The notes below the pieces were generated by a model. That model saw nothing but the letters and a program-made list of their open reading frames with translations, did no database searches and was not told where the DNA came from. The position numbers and the translations under genes were made by a program. A stretch of 41,762 nt of DNA from Methylococcaceae bacterium (GTDB lineage: Bacteria > Pseudomonadota > Gammaproteobacteria > Methylococcales > Methylomonadaceae), in contig DAOUSN010000022.1 in NCBI GenBank assembly GCA_030627205.1, positions 1-41,762 on the forward strand, read 5' to 3'. Below are positions 32,450-40,056 of this stretch, in pieces (position 1 is the first letter of the stretch; each line of letters starts with the position of its first letter).

Positions 32450-32821
32450 TTATTTAATTTCTACTGTAGCGCCTGCTTCTTCAAGTGCTGTTTTAACTTC
32501 TTCAGCTTCGCTTTTACTAACTGCTTCTTTAATTAATGCTGGCGTAGCTTCCACTGCGCTTTTCGCTTCTTTCAAGCCTAGACCTGTGAGAGCACGAACA
32601 GCTTTAATAACGCTAACCTTATTTCCACCAAAAGAACTCATAACTACATTAAATTCAGTTTGTTCTGCTACAGTTTCAGCATCACCTGTAGGTGCAGCAA
32701 CGGCAACAGCTACTGCCGCAGAGACACCAAATTTCTCTTCCATTGCTGAAATTAAATCAACAACTTCCATTACGGTTAAACCTGAGATTGCTTCCAAGAT
32801 ATCTTCTTGTGAAAGTGCCAT
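32450..32821 (-). CDS. rplL: Large-subunit ribosomal protein L7/L12
   Basis: 123 residues. An N-terminal dimerisation helix pair ([18 protein letters not shown]), an alanine/valine-rich hinge ([15 protein letters not shown]) and the C-terminal factor-binding domain with [20 protein letters not shown] are all present. It is present in several copies on the stalk and recruits EF-Tu and EF-G, both encoded in this cluster. Follows rplJ by 76 bases that contain a hairpin. Confidence 0.98.
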   Translation of the reverse strand: MALSQEDILEAISGLTVMEVVDLISAMEEKFGVSAAVAVAVAAPTGDAETVAEQTEFNVVMSSFGGNKVSVIKAVRALTGLGLKEAKSAVEATPALIKEAVSKSEAEEVKTALEEAGATVEIK

Positions 32822-32849
32822 TTTGTATTCCTCTATTTTGTTTCAATTT

Positions 32850-32873
32850 GCTCTTACTTTTTAAATTAAGAGC
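32850..32873 (-). promoter_or_regulatory. Hairpin in the rplJ-rplL gap
   Basis: GCTCTTA / ten-base loop / TAAGAGC gives a perfect seven-base-pair stem between the rplJ stop and the rplL ribosome site (GAGG). L7/L12 is made in excess over L10, and this stem might separate or stabilise the two cistrons; the function is inferred. Confidence 0.45.
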
Positions 32874-32897
32874 TATCATTAATATAATAATTAAGGC

Positions 32898-33425
32898 TTA
32901 TGCCGCTTCTTTTTGCTCTTTAATCGCCGCAATCGTACGAACCATTTTTGTATTAGGTTCAACCAAAGTGCGAACAAGTTTTTCAATAGGTGCTTTCATC
33001 ACTGACATCAACATACTTAACGCCTGATCTCGAGTTGGTAAACTTGCTAGTTTTTTTAACTCTGTTGCATCATAGACCTGTCCGCCTATCGCAACGACCT
33101 TAGTAATTAATTTGTCGTGTTCTTTAGCAAACCCACTAATTAAACGCGCACCACAACCAGGATCTTCCATTGAAAATGCAAGAATTAAAGGACCTACTAA
33201 ACCTTCCTGCATACATTCAAACTCAGTTCCAGAAACAGCACGTCTTGCAAGTGTATTTTTAACCACCCGCAAATAAACACCTGTTTCTCTTGCTGTTTTA
33301 CGTAATTTAGTAAGCTCTGTTACCGTTAAGCCACGATATTCTGCTGCAACAGCTGAATGCGCTTGCTTGGCGATGGCAGCAACCTCTTTAACGACAGCTT
33401 TTTTGTCATCCAATATTAATGCCAT
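32898..33425 (-). CDS. rplJ: Large-subunit ribosomal protein L10
   Basis: 175 residues. The rRNA-binding N-terminal part has AVAAEYRGLTVTELTKLRK and VVKNTLARRA. The long C-terminal helix (ALSMLMSVMKAPIEKLVRT) carries the L7/L12 dimers of the stalk. GGAGG lies 6 bases before the ATG. The 225-base upstream region carries the L10-binding leader, so autoregulation is expected. Confidence 0.98.
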   Translation of the reverse strand: MALILDDKKAVVKEVAAIAKQAHSAVAAEYRGLTVTELTKLRKTARETGVYLRVVKNTLARRAVSGTEFECMQEGLVGPLILAFSMEDPGCGARLISGFAKEHDKLITKVVAIGGQVYDATELKKLASLPTRDQALSMLMSVMKAPIEKLVRTLVEPNTKMVRTIAAIKEQKEAA

Positions 33426-33442
33426 ACTTACCTCCGATAATG

Positions 33443-33640
33443 TTCTAAGTTACCTTAGAATTAATAAATTGCATTCTTAAATTTGAATGCCCCACAGTCC
33501 CTTTCACCAGCTAACCCTAGTTTAAGCTTCCATCTGCGTAGGTAATTAAGTGATAATGTAATTAAAGATACTAAAAATTTAGCACCTTAAAACAATCACT
33601 CCTACGGTCTTTGACGGCTACCGAAATTCGGCAACCCAAA
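33443..33640 (-). promoter_or_regulatory. rplJ leader with L10(L12)4-binding structure
   Basis: The 225 untranslated bases before rplJ contain GACCGTAGGAGTG (within 33593-33614), very like the L10 site of E. coli, and ACCTACGCAGATGG (33529-33543), also conserved. CGTAGG (33601-33606) can pair with CCTACG (33537-33542) as a closing helix. Further stems are GCATTC/GAATGC (33471-33490) and TTCTAAG/CTTAGAA (33443-33460) close to the start. In the known mechanism surplus L10-L7/L12 binds here and blocks translation. No clear promoter was seen. Confidence 0.75.
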
Positions 33641-33650
33641 GTTTAGTACA

Positions 33651-34343
33651 TCAATCACTAAAACTACTTGCATCTATAGATAGACCAGGACCCATCGTTG
33701 AAGATAATGTGATTTTTTTCAGATAAATGCCTTTCGCACCTGAAGGTTTAGATTTCTTCAAATCAACTAATAATGCCTCTAAGTTTTGTAGAATAGCATC
33801 AGCCTCAAAAGAAACTTTACCGATAGTACAATGAATAATTCCAGCTTTATCATTACGGTATCTAACCTGCCCAGCTTTTGCATTTTTAACCGCTGTTGCT
33901 ACATCGGGGGTAACCGTTCCAACCTTAGGATTAGGCATTAACCCACGAGGTCCTAGAATCTGTCCCAATTGACCAACAACCCGCATTGCATCAGGTGATG
34001 CAATAACTACATCAAAATTCATTTCACCTTTTTTAATTTGAGCCGCTAAATCATCCATACCAACAATATCAGCACCAGCTTCTTTAGCTGCATCAGCATT
34101 AGGACCTTGAGTAAAAACAGCAACTCTGACTGTCTTACCTGTTCCATTAGGTAATACCGTCGCTCCACGAACATTTTGATCAGACTTTCTAGCATCAATC
34201 CCTAAATTCACACTAATATCAATCGCTTCATTAAATTTAGTCGATGTAAATTCTTTCAATACCGCAACGGCCTCTGTCACTGCATACAATTTAGTAACAT
34301 CAATTTTTTCTTTAATTAATTTTGCTTTTTTAGACATTGCCAT
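33651..34343 (-). CDS. rplA: Large-subunit ribosomal protein L1
   Basis: 230 residues with [37 protein letters not shown] and [16 protein letters not shown]. It forms the mobile stalk at the E site that moves deacylated tRNA. In E. coli L1 represses its own operon by binding the rplK leader. Its start shares one base with the rplK stop (TAATG), so such control would reach both genes. Confidence 0.98.
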   Translation of the reverse strand: MAMSKKAKLIKEKIDVTKLYAVTEAVAVLKEFTSTKFNEAIDISVNLGIDARKSDQNVRGATVLPNGTGKTVRVAVFTQGPNADAAKEAGADIVGMDDLAAQIKKGEMNFDVVIASPDAMRVVGQLGQILGPRGLMPNPKVGTVTPDVATAVKNAKAGQVRYRNDKAGIIHCTIGKVSFEADAILQNLEALLVDLKKSKPSGAKGIYLKKITLSSTMGPGLSIDASSFSD

Positions 34344-34774
34344 TAGATTCCCTCCACATTAAGACCCATGCTTCGCGCACTGCCTGCAATAATTTTTACT
34401 GCCGCGTCCATATCTGCCGCATTAAGATCTTCCATTTTAGTTTTTGCAATTTCTTCTAGTTGTTCACGTGTCACCGTACCTACTTTCACTGTATTAGGTG
34501 TACCACTGCCTTTTTTAAGTCCTGCTACTTTCATCAATAAAACAGAAGCTGGAGGGGTTTTAGTAACAAAAGTAAAGCTTCTATCAGCATAAACCGTTAT
34601 CACTACAGGAATAGGCATTCCTTTTTCAATTTCTTGGGTTTTAGCATTAAATGCTTTGCAAAACTCCATAATATTAACTCCATGCTGACCTAATGCAGGC
34701 CCTACTGGAGGACTAGGATTTGCCTCACCAGCTTTAACTTGTAATTTAATATAAGCTTGTATTTTTTTCGCCAT
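34343..34774 (-). CDS. rplK: Large-subunit ribosomal protein L11
   Basis: 143 residues, [20 protein letters not shown] at the start and the proline pair in [19 protein letters not shown], where thiostrepton acts. It binds the GTPase-associated centre of 23S rRNA with L10 and is needed for RelA-dependent stringent response. GGAG lies 6 bases before the start. Confidence 0.98.
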   Translation of the reverse strand: MAKKIQAYIKLQVKAGEANPSPPVGPALGQHGVNIMEFCKAFNAKTQEIEKGMPIPVVITVYADRSFTFVTKTPPASVLLMKVAGLKKGSGTPNTVKVGTVTREQLEEIAKTKMEDLNAADMDAAVKIIAGSARSMGLNVEGI

Positions 34775-34864
34775 TATTTACTCCAAAACGGGTGCAAACG
34801 CTTTATCAGCTCCCCAAACATACAAAAATCCCCACCCCATAAAAGATAGAGATTCCTAATTATA
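34775..34864 (-). promoter_or_regulatory. rplK leader with candidate promoter
   Basis: The 102-base nusG-rplK gap has a perfect minus-strand TATAAT at 34859-34864. The best -35, TTGAAA at 34885-34890, is 20 bases away, which is long. The leader contains GGGGAGC and GATAAAGCG, which might be an L1 site as in E. coli, but I cannot show the fold. Confidence 0.4.
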
Positions 34865-34876
34865 TCCATTCAAAAA

Positions 34877-35410
34877 CTAAGCTTTTTCAACCTGTGAAAA
34901 CTCTAGCTCAACAGGTGTTGTCCGCCCAAAAATTAACACTGAAACTTTTAACTTACTTTTCTCATAATTAACATCTTCAATGTTACCATTAAAATCTTTA
35001 AACGGCCCATCAACGATTCTAACCACTTCACCAACTTCAAATAATACTTTTGGTCTCGGTTTATTTACACCATCTTCCACTCGACTCAAAATTAAATTTG
35101 CTTCTTTATCTGAAATAGGCGCGGGTCTATCAGATGTTCCACCAATGAAACCCAAAACTCTAGGAACATCTTTAACCAAATGCCATGTTTCATCAGTTAA
35201 TTCCATTTGCACTAAAACATAACCTGGAAAAAACTTACGATCACTCTTACGTTGTTGCCCCATCCTCATTTCTACGACTTCTTCAGTCGGAACCAAGATT
35301 TTACCAAAATATTCTTGCAATCCTTCACGTTCTACACGCTCTTCTAAAGCTTCTTTAACCTTACCCTCAAAATTAGAGTAAGCGTGAACTACATACCAGC
35401 GTAAAGCCAT
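34877..35410 (-). CDS. nusG: Transcription elongation/antitermination factor NusG
   Basis: 177 residues. The NGN domain starts [19 protein letters not shown] and includes [20 protein letters not shown], which binds the polymerase clamp. The C-terminal KOW domain ([19 protein letters not shown]) binds S10 or Rho. It therefore couples polymerase, ribosome and termination. It is 3 bases from secE, as in nearly all bacteria. Confidence 0.98.
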   Translation of the reverse strand: MALRWYVVHAYSNFEGKVKEALEERVEREGLQEYFGKILVPTEEVVEMRMGQQRKSDRKFFPGYVLVQMELTDETWHLVKDVPRVLGFIGGTSDRPAPISDKEANLILSRVEDGVNKPRPKVLFEVGEVVRIVDGPFKDFNGNIEDVNYEKSKLKVSVLIFGRTTPVELEFSQVEKA

Positions 35411-35413
35411 TAT

Positions 35414-35794
35414 TTACCCCTGCCCTGTCAAGAGACGAATTCCCCAAAAAAGAAACATATCAAGTAACCATAAAACCAATCCCACAATAAAAACCATTCC
35501 AAAAACTAATAAAGTAGTTCGAATAGTTTCTTCACGTGTAGGCCAAACCACTTTTCTCACTTCCTGTTTAGCTTCCAACATAAAAGCCCAAGTATTACGA
35601 CCTAACCCCGTAGTAAGAAGTAACGCCATTGCTAAAATAACAATAGTAACTAGTCCTAAAACTCTATACAGCAATAATATCTCAGAAAAATAATAAAAAG
35701 CGGTTACCGCTGCAACCACGAAAAGGATAGAGATAACTTGCTTAACAACATCAAAGACTTGTGTTGTTTCTTCTGTTGCTGCCTGTGTACTCAT
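35414..35794 (-). CDS. secE: Preprotein translocase subunit SecE
   Basis: 126 residues with three hydrophobic helices (about 20-37, 41-63 and 93-121), the three-helix gammaproteobacterial form. The conserved cytoplasmic amphipathic segment EVRKVVWPTREETIRTT precedes the last helix that clamps SecY. It lies 56 bases after the tRNA-Trp and just before nusG. Confidence 0.97.
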   Translation of the reverse strand: MSTQAATEETTQVFDVVKQVISILFVVAAVTAFYYFSEILLLYRVLGLVTIVILAMALLLTTGLGRNTWAFMLEAKQEVRKVVWPTREETIRTTLLVFGMVFIVGLVLWLLDMFLFWGIRLLTGQG

Positions 35795-35850
35795 TTAATT
35801 TATTTAGATAGTTTTCGGAAATAGATAAACTTATTGACTGAGTATATGAA

Positions 35851-35926
<76 letters not shown>

Positions 35927-35952
35927 AATTCATAAACTCTAAAGAATTGACA

Positions 35953-35981
35953 ATGATACATTAGCTATTATCACTATGCAA
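35953..35981 (-). promoter_or_regulatory. Sigma70 promoter of trnW-secE-nusG
   Basis: Minus-strand TTGCAT (35976-35981) and TATCAT (35953-35958) are spaced 17 bases. Transcription would begin near 35946, about 20 bases before the mature 5' end of tRNA-Trp. This is the head of the supercluster. Confidence 0.75.
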
Positions 35982-36082
35982 GTTTTTTATGATTTTTGTA
36001 AGACTTCATTTCTGATAACATGTTAAATCTAGCGAGGATATTTTTAGTCATAATTCAATATCTACAAAATAATGAGATAGCA

Positions 36083-36739
36083 TTATAAGGTTTGGCGAAT
36101 TTGTTGTAGGCTTTCATCTGTTAATGGTTGACGCTGATTATCTATCATGTCACCCCCTAATTTTAGCGCAACAAAGTTAAAGGTTCTAACAAAATCCTCA
36201 AAAACTTCACTAGGATGATCCACTTTTCTTGGCTGCATAAAGAAAGATAAACCAGGACAAGAAAAATCAGTCAGATCAGTTTTAGGAAATATACCTGGAT
36301 TAACTATATTTGCAACTGCAAAATCAACTAACCGATTAGAATCCAACCGTTCAAAAATTTGCAAATTACCATATTCTAAACCAACCCCATTTAAAACATC
36401 AAAAATATCCTCGCCACCAAAACCGCCTTCAGTAGGTGAAACAATTGATAGTTGAATTAAATTAGGCAGCAATGATGGCTCACTTATATCCGCACTAATG
36501 CGGTCATTTTTATTTGTCTGTGGTTCAATTATTCTTTCAGTTGCTTTTTTAAATACTGATGAAATCTTATTAAAATTATAACTCTCTTTGCTAGTTGAAT
36601 CCCCATCAGATTCTTTCGTATCATAGTCCTCAAATTCACGTTGATCTTTTTGGTGTTGAAAAAAACTCCAAGCAATCATGCCTGCCACTACTAATAATCC
36701 AATTATAAATATAACAATTCTTAAGGTATCTTTATCCAT
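36083..36739 (-). CDS. zipA: Cell division protein ZipA (short linker)
   Basis: 218 residues. One N-terminal membrane helix (about 7-26), then a charged KDQREFEDYDTKE segment and a short linker of about 60 residues, then the FtsZ-binding C-terminal domain (about 89-218) with IVSPTEGGFGGEDIFDVLN, FSCPGLSFFMQPRK and the DNQRQPLTDE end. ZipA tethers FtsZ to the inner membrane. E. coli ZipA is 328 residues with a long Pro/Gln-rich linker, so this one is compact. It stands without ligA, which often follows it in other gammaproteobacteria. The start overlaps a 15-codon upstream ORF as TAATG. Confidence 0.9.
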   Translation of the reverse strand: MDKDTLRIVIFIIGLLVVAGMIAWSFFQHQKDQREFEDYDTKESDGDSTSKESYNFNKISSVFKKATERIIEPQTNKNDRISADISEPSLLPNLIQLSIVSPTEGGFGGEDIFDVLNGVGLEYGNLQIFERLDSNRLVDFAVANIVNPGIFPKTDLTDFSCPGLSFFMQPRKVDHPSEVFEDFVRTFNFVALKLGGDMIDNQRQPLTDESLQQIRQTL

Positions 36740-36786
36740 TAGTTTTTCACCAGCTCTACAGTATCTTCAATGTTTACAGCAACCAT
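36739..36786 (-). CDS. 15-residue micro-ORF coupled to zipA
   Basis: It reads MVAVNIEDTVELVKN and ends in TAATG, sharing one base with the zipA start. GGGAGG lies 8 bases before its ATG, a better ribosome site than that of zipA itself. It could deliver ribosomes to zipA by reinitiation. Alternatively it is a fragment of a decayed gene. No homology is recognised. Confidence 0.4.
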   Translation of the reverse strand: MVAVNIEDTVELVKN

Positions 36787-36787
36787 A

Positions 36788-36844
36788 CTAGAAACCTCCC
36801 AGCTCTTCCACAGTTACTCCCGTTAATTGTTTGGCAATTTTCAT
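36788..36844 (-). CDS. 18-residue micro-ORF in the zipA leader
   Basis: It reads MKIAKQLTGVTVEELGGF, with AGAAGG about 6 bases before the ATG, and ends one base before the next micro-ORF. A longer in-frame version from 36892 is unlikely because its start lies inside the predicted promoter. The peptide faintly resembles a piece of an acyl-CoA carboxylase beta chain (LTGVTVEELGG), so a remnant is possible. Low confidence as a gene. Confidence 0.3.
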   Translation of the reverse strand: MKIAKQLTGVTVEELGGF

Positions 36845-36873
36845 TGTAACCTTCTCATCTAAAATAAATAAAA

Positions 36874-36902
36874 ATTGTACCGATTCTGACATTTTTGCTC
36901 AA
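36874..36902 (-). promoter_or_regulatory. Candidate sigma70 promoter of zipA
   Basis: Minus-strand TTGAGC (36897-36902) and TACAAT (36874-36879) are spaced 17 bases. The start near 36867 gives a leader of about 128 bases that contains the two micro-ORFs. Confidence 0.55.
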
Positions 36903-36999
36903 CCACTTTAGAAAAACATTGGACATTGCTATCATCTATTAAGAGGCATCCACTTCATCTGACTGACAAAAATATCCCTAATATTTATTACATTAACGC

Positions 37000-38037
37000 T
37001 TACTTTAAACTTAAACAAGCAACCGCAACCGCAGGGGCGCAATCAGTAAGACTAATATTTGAATTAGTAATTGTCGTGATAAATAACTCACTAAAATCTT
37101 TATAAGGTAATGCTAAATCTATGGCAATTTGTTTAATTAAAAAATGTCCTATTCCTGCACCAACAATATAAGTATTTTCTTTTAAAGCTATCCGGCTTAA
37201 TTGTCGTTGGCAAGCTATTTTAATTTGTTGTTTTTGTTGTATCTTTAGTGTACCTGCAAACTGTTTCCATAATTCTAAGTCAGTTTCTTCAAATTCATAA
37301 CCTATCATTCTTGATAATCGTTTTGCGCTGGCAAGCTGTGTTTTTTCTTTTCCATCAGCAGTATCCATTTTATCATGCACCTCCTTCAATTCACCAGTTA
37401 ACCGGTAAACATCCGCCATAGTTGCAAAGTATTCTGCCATTAAACCAATTGACTGACCTTTAAAAACAGCCGTTCGAGTCAATGCCATCACTGCTGTCCT
37501 AATAATGCCTGTATAAACTAATGTCTGTGATTGCAACCGTTTATAATCACTGAAACCTTGGACGTTAATTTTCTTATTTTGACATAATAAAATATCTGTT
37601 GTTGTGCTACCTATATCAACAAAAAGTGCGTTATGAGCTGATTTAGCAACCCACGAGCCACTAGCAATCCAGTTTGCAGAGGCAATTAAACTATAGTGTT
37701 GCTTTTTAACCAATTCGGCATTTATAAACCCTTGCTGTCCAATATAAATTAATAATTCTTGCTGACCAATACTAATTTGCATTGACCGTATAATTTGTTC
37801 GACACCTTCATCACGGGAATCAAATAAATCAACTAATTCACCAGTCATTGTCATCGTATGTTTATAGTTGAAAACAGGTAATGTTAACAAAATATCACCA
37901 ATAGCTTGATGTAAATAATCAACACCTTTCCATAAAGGACAGGCTTCTAAATAAACATTAATAATAACGCCTTTACTATCAACTAGAGCCGCTTTTACAT
38001 GCGCTCCACCTATATCCCAACCTATTGTTTGTTGCAT
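37000..38037 (-). CDS. H4MPT-linked C1-pathway protein, MfnF-like (ASKHA fold)
   Basis: 345 residues of the hydantoinase/ASKHA-like family that occurs in organisms using tetrahydromethanopterin as C1 carrier. Seen are the first phosphate loop GWDIGGAHVKAALVD (6-20), the family hallmark MTGELVDLFDSRDEGV (64-79), the second loop FVDIGSTTTDILL (139-151) and EYFATMADVYRLTGEL (202-217) followed by DTADG. The archaeal member MfnF joins the furan and tyramine parts of methanofuran. A similar role in making the bacterial methanofuran analogue for formaldehyde oxidation is inferred. It follows the desaturase-family gene by 9 bases, so the two are probably one transcript. This is the main sequence evidence for a methylotroph. 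Confidence 0.85.
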   Translation of the reverse strand: MQQTIGWDIGGAHVKAALVDSKGVIINVYLEACPLWKGVDYLHQAIGDILLTLPVFNYKHTMTMTGELVDLFDSRDEGVEQIIRSMQISIGQQELLIYIGQQGFINAELVKKQHYSLIASANWIASGSWVAKSAHNALFVDIGSTTTDILLCQNKKINVQGFSDYKRLQSQTLVYTGIIRTAVMALTRTAVFKGQSIGLMAEYFATMADVYRLTGELKEVHDKMDTADGKEKTQLASAKRLSRMIGYEFEETDLELWKQFAGTLKIQQKQQIKIACQRQLSRIALKENTYIVGAGIGHFLIKQIAIDLALPYKDFSELFITTITNSNISLTDCAPAVAVACLSLK

Positions 38038-38046
38038 TTTCCTGAC

Positions 38047-38832
38047 CTATTTAAAACGCTTAAAAGGTAAACTTAATAATTTAATCAAAACAAGTTGTTC
38101 GGGGATACGCAGCTCTTTAAGACCAATTGTCATTGTTAATTGTGAGTCTTCAGGATTTTCTGTGTAGGTTTTGAAAGCTCTATCCCATAATGAAATGGAA
38201 AAGCCATAATTACTATCCATTTCACTTTTAATTGTAGAATGATGAATCCGGTGCATATCTGGGGTGATAATTAACCAGCGTAAAGCTTTATCAAAAGTAG
38301 AGGAAATATTAATATTACTATGATTAAAGGTAGCTGCACCATTTAAAATAATTTCAAAAACTATCACCGCAATAGGATTAATTCCTAATAATAAAATCCA
38401 CAAACTTTTATAAAAAAGTGATAATATTATTTCTAATGGATGAAAGCGCACAGCCGTGGTTACATCAATTTCAATATCACTATGATGAACTTGATGTAAA
38501 CGCCATAACCAAAGCCATTTATGAGACATAATATGCTGGCAATAAATAGCAAAATCTAAGACTAATAGACTAATTATAATGGCTAAGGTTTCAGTGAGAT
38601 TAAATAAATTTAATAAACCTAAACCCTCTTCTTGTGCATAATCAGCACTTAAATAGGCAATTGCACCAACGCTAAAACGAACTAATAATAGGTTGTTAAC
38701 AGCAAGCCCTAAATTAATTAACCACCTCTGTTTTCTTTCTATGGTTAATGATCGCCTGGGATTTAAAAATTCCCATATAATCATGATAAGAAAAATACCT
38801 ATTGCAAAACTAAGACGAAGTATATTTTCCAA
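38047..38832 (-). CDS. Sterol desaturase / fatty acid hydroxylase family membrane protein
   Basis: 261 residues, an integral-membrane di-iron oxygenase family member. The histidine boxes are QHIMSH (H100, H104), HQVHH (H113, H116, H117), NHSN (H171) and HRIHH (H194, H197, H198). Hydrophobic segments lie at about 5-20, 40-60, 80-98 and 134-165. It would hydroxylate or desaturate a lipid; the substrate cannot be told from sequence. Members act on sterols, carotenoids and fatty acids. The start is TTG (38830-38832) with GAGGAAA 5 bases upstream; no better ATG lies near. It leads a pair with the C1-pathway gene. Confidence 0.88.
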   Translation of the reverse strand: MENILRLSFAIGIFLIMIIWEFLNPRRSLTIERKQRWLINLGLAVNNLLLVRFSVGAIAYLSADYAQEEGLGLLNLFNLTETLAIIISLLVLDFAIYCQHIMSHKWLWLWRLHQVHHSDIEIDVTTAVRFHPLEIILSLFYKSLWILLLGINPIAVIVFEIILNGAATFNHSNINISSTFDKALRWLIITPDMHRIHHSTIKSEMDSNYGFSISLWDRAFKTYTENPEDSQLTMTIGLKELRIPEQLVLIKLLSLPFKRFK

Positions 38833-38866
38833 GGTGATTTCCTCTAATTAAAAACCTTATAGGCAT

Positions 38867-38901
38867 AAAAAAAGCCTTGAAATATAAATTTCAAAGCTTT
38901 T
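38867..38901 (-). terminator. Terminator after the csrA-tRNA cluster
   Basis: On the minus strand AAAGCTTTGAAAT / TTAT / ATTTCAAGGCTTTTTTT makes a long stem with one mismatch and a seven-T tail. It ends the tRNA transcript 5 bases after the Asn gene and 34 bases before the desaturase-family start. Confidence 0.8.
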
Positions 38902-38906
38902 ATAAT

Positions 38907-38982
38907 TGGCTCCTCCGACAGGGCTCGAACCTGTGACCCATTGATTAACAGTCAATTGCTCTACCAACTGAGCTACAGAGGA
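38907..38982 (-). tRNA. trnN: tRNA-Asn (anticodon GTT)
   Basis: A 76-base cloverleaf with encoded CCA. Acceptor TCCTCTG pairs with CGGAGGA (one wobble). The anticodon stem TTGAC...GTCAA-type closes a loop with GTT, and the T arm has GTTCGAG. Third tRNA after csrA. Confidence 0.97.
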
Positions 38983-39003
38983 ATAAATCATTTTCAATAT
39001 TAA

Positions 39004-39080
39004 TGGCGCGCCTGGAGAGATTCGAACTCCCGACCGCTCGGTTCGTAGCCGAGTACTCTATCCAGCTGAGCTACAGGCGC
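39004..39080 (-). tRNA. trnR: tRNA-Arg (anticodon ACG)
   Basis: A 77-base cloverleaf with encoded CCA. The acceptor GCGCCTG pairs with CAGGCGC; the anticodon stem CTCGG/CCGAG closes loop CTACGAA, anticodon ACG. The first A would be edited to inosine by TadA. It is between tRNA-Ser and tRNA-Asn. Confidence 0.97.
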
Positions 39081-39162
39081 ATTACATTGAGCCGTGCATT
39101 ATCCATCCTACACTTTATTTTGTCAACATATTTTTAAATCAATTTAAAATAATTTATTAATG

Positions 39163-39254
39163 TGGCGAAGAGAGAGGGATTCGAACCCTCGATGGGCGAT
39201 AAAACCCATACTCCCTTAGCAGGGGAGCGCCTTCAGCCGCTCGGCCATCTCTCC
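39163..39254 (-). tRNA. trnS: tRNA-Ser (anticodon GCT)
   Basis: A 92-base class II tRNA with a long variable arm and encoded CCA. The acceptor GGAGAGA pairs with TCTCTTC (one wobble); the anticodon stem CTCCC/GGGAG closes CTGCTAA, anticodon GCT. It lies 9 bases after the csrA stop; csrA followed by tRNA-Ser is a common gammaproteobacterial pair. Confidence 0.97.
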
Positions 39255-39263
39255 ATTTGTTCC

Positions 39264-39464
39264 TTAGCCTTCTAAACCTGTTAATCCAGAAGATTCAGCT
39301 TGTTCTTTTTTTATTCTTTCGTAGATTTCCTCTCGATGAACAGAAATTTCTTTTGGTGCGTTAACACCAATGCGAACCTGATTTCCTTTTACGCCAAGAA
39401 CAGTGACAGTAACATCATCACCAATCATTAAAGTTTCTCCAACACGGCGAGTTAAGATTAGCAT
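39264..39464 (-). CDS. csrA: Carbon storage regulator CsrA
   Basis: 66 residues, [18 protein letters not shown] at the start, with the RNA-contacting Arg in TRRVGE and [10 protein letters not shown] (the arginine equivalent to R44 of E. coli). CsrA dimers bind GGA in hairpin loops near ribosome sites and change translation or decay of many mRNAs. Its own Shine-Dalgarno GGGAG, 7 bases before the start, contains a GGA, and a second GGA lies at 39513-39515, so autorepression is plausible. Located between lysC and tRNA-Ser. Confidence 0.98.
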   Translation of the reverse strand: MLILTRRVGETLMIGDDVTVTVLGVKGNQVRIGVNAPKEISVHREEIYERIKKEQAESSGLTGLEG

Positions 39465-39496
39465 AAAATATCTCCCTACTTTCTATATAAAATCTA

Positions 39497-39510
39497 CTGT
39501 TTTAAAACAG
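39497..39510 (-). promoter_or_regulatory. Hairpin in the csrA leader
   Basis: CTGTTTTAAAACAG is a perfect inverted repeat (extendable to 16 bases) between the two GGA motifs of the csrA leader. It may bring them together or set their spacing for a CsrA dimer; this is inference. Confidence 0.45.
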
Positions 39511-39528
39511 TCTCCAATTAAGTTCTAT

Positions 39529-39537
39529 ATTATATCA
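39529..39537 (-). promoter_or_regulatory. Extended -10 promoter of csrA
   Basis: Minus-strand TGATATAAT is a perfect extended -10 element. The -35 region is AT-rich without a clear box, which is usual for this class. The start near 39522 gives a leader of about 58 bases. Confidence 0.55.
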
Positions 39538-39570
39538 GTATTTTTTTAAAAATAAAACTTTACATAAATA

Positions 39571-40056
39571 TTAGACGCTTGCTTCATCAAGCTTAAAAGC
39601 GGCATGTAACGTTCTTACAGCAAGTTCTAAATATTTTTCATAAACCACCACTGATATTTTAATTTCTGAAGTAGAAATTAATTCGATATTAATACTTTCA
39701 TCAGCTAAGGCTTTAAACATCGTACTCGCAATACCTGCATGAGAGCGCATCCCAACACCTACAATAGATACTTTAACAATTTTATCATCCCCCCTTACTT
39801 CTTCTGCGCCTAATTCATCACAGGTATTTTGTAATATAGCAAAGGCTTCATCATAATCATTACGGTGAACAGTAAAGGTAAAATCAGTATTTCTATTCGA
39901 GGCAACATTTTGAATAATCATATCAACTTCGATATTTTTATCCGCAATCGGTGTCAGAATTTTTGAGGCTACTCCTGGTAAATCTGGAACACCTGTAATC
40001 GTTAATTTTGCTTCATCACGATTAAAAGCAATACCTGAAATTAAGGCTTTCTCCAT
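39571..40056 (-). CDS. Possible internal-start beta subunit of aspartate kinase
   Basis: Inside lysC, in frame, the ATG at 40054-40056 (Met248) is preceded by GAGGAA (40063-40068) with 6 bases between, a better ribosome site than expected by chance. The 161-residue product would be exactly the two ACT domains. Beta subunits of this kind are known in Bacillus, Corynebacterium and other alpha2beta2 aspartokinases. Confidence 0.5.
   Translation of the reverse strand: MEKALISGIAFNRDEAKLTITGVPDLPGVASKILTPIADKNIEVDMIIQNVASNRNTDFTFTVHRNDYDEAFAILQNTCDELGAEEVRGDDKIVKVSIVGVGMRSHAGIASTMFKALADESINIELISTSEIKISVVVYEKYLELAVRTLHAAFKLDEASV

Noticed and set aside
36788..36892. 34-codon ORF starting at 36892 before zipA
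   Set aside because: Its ATG falls within the spacer of the predicted promoter, so only the inner ATG at 36844 could be on the transcript.
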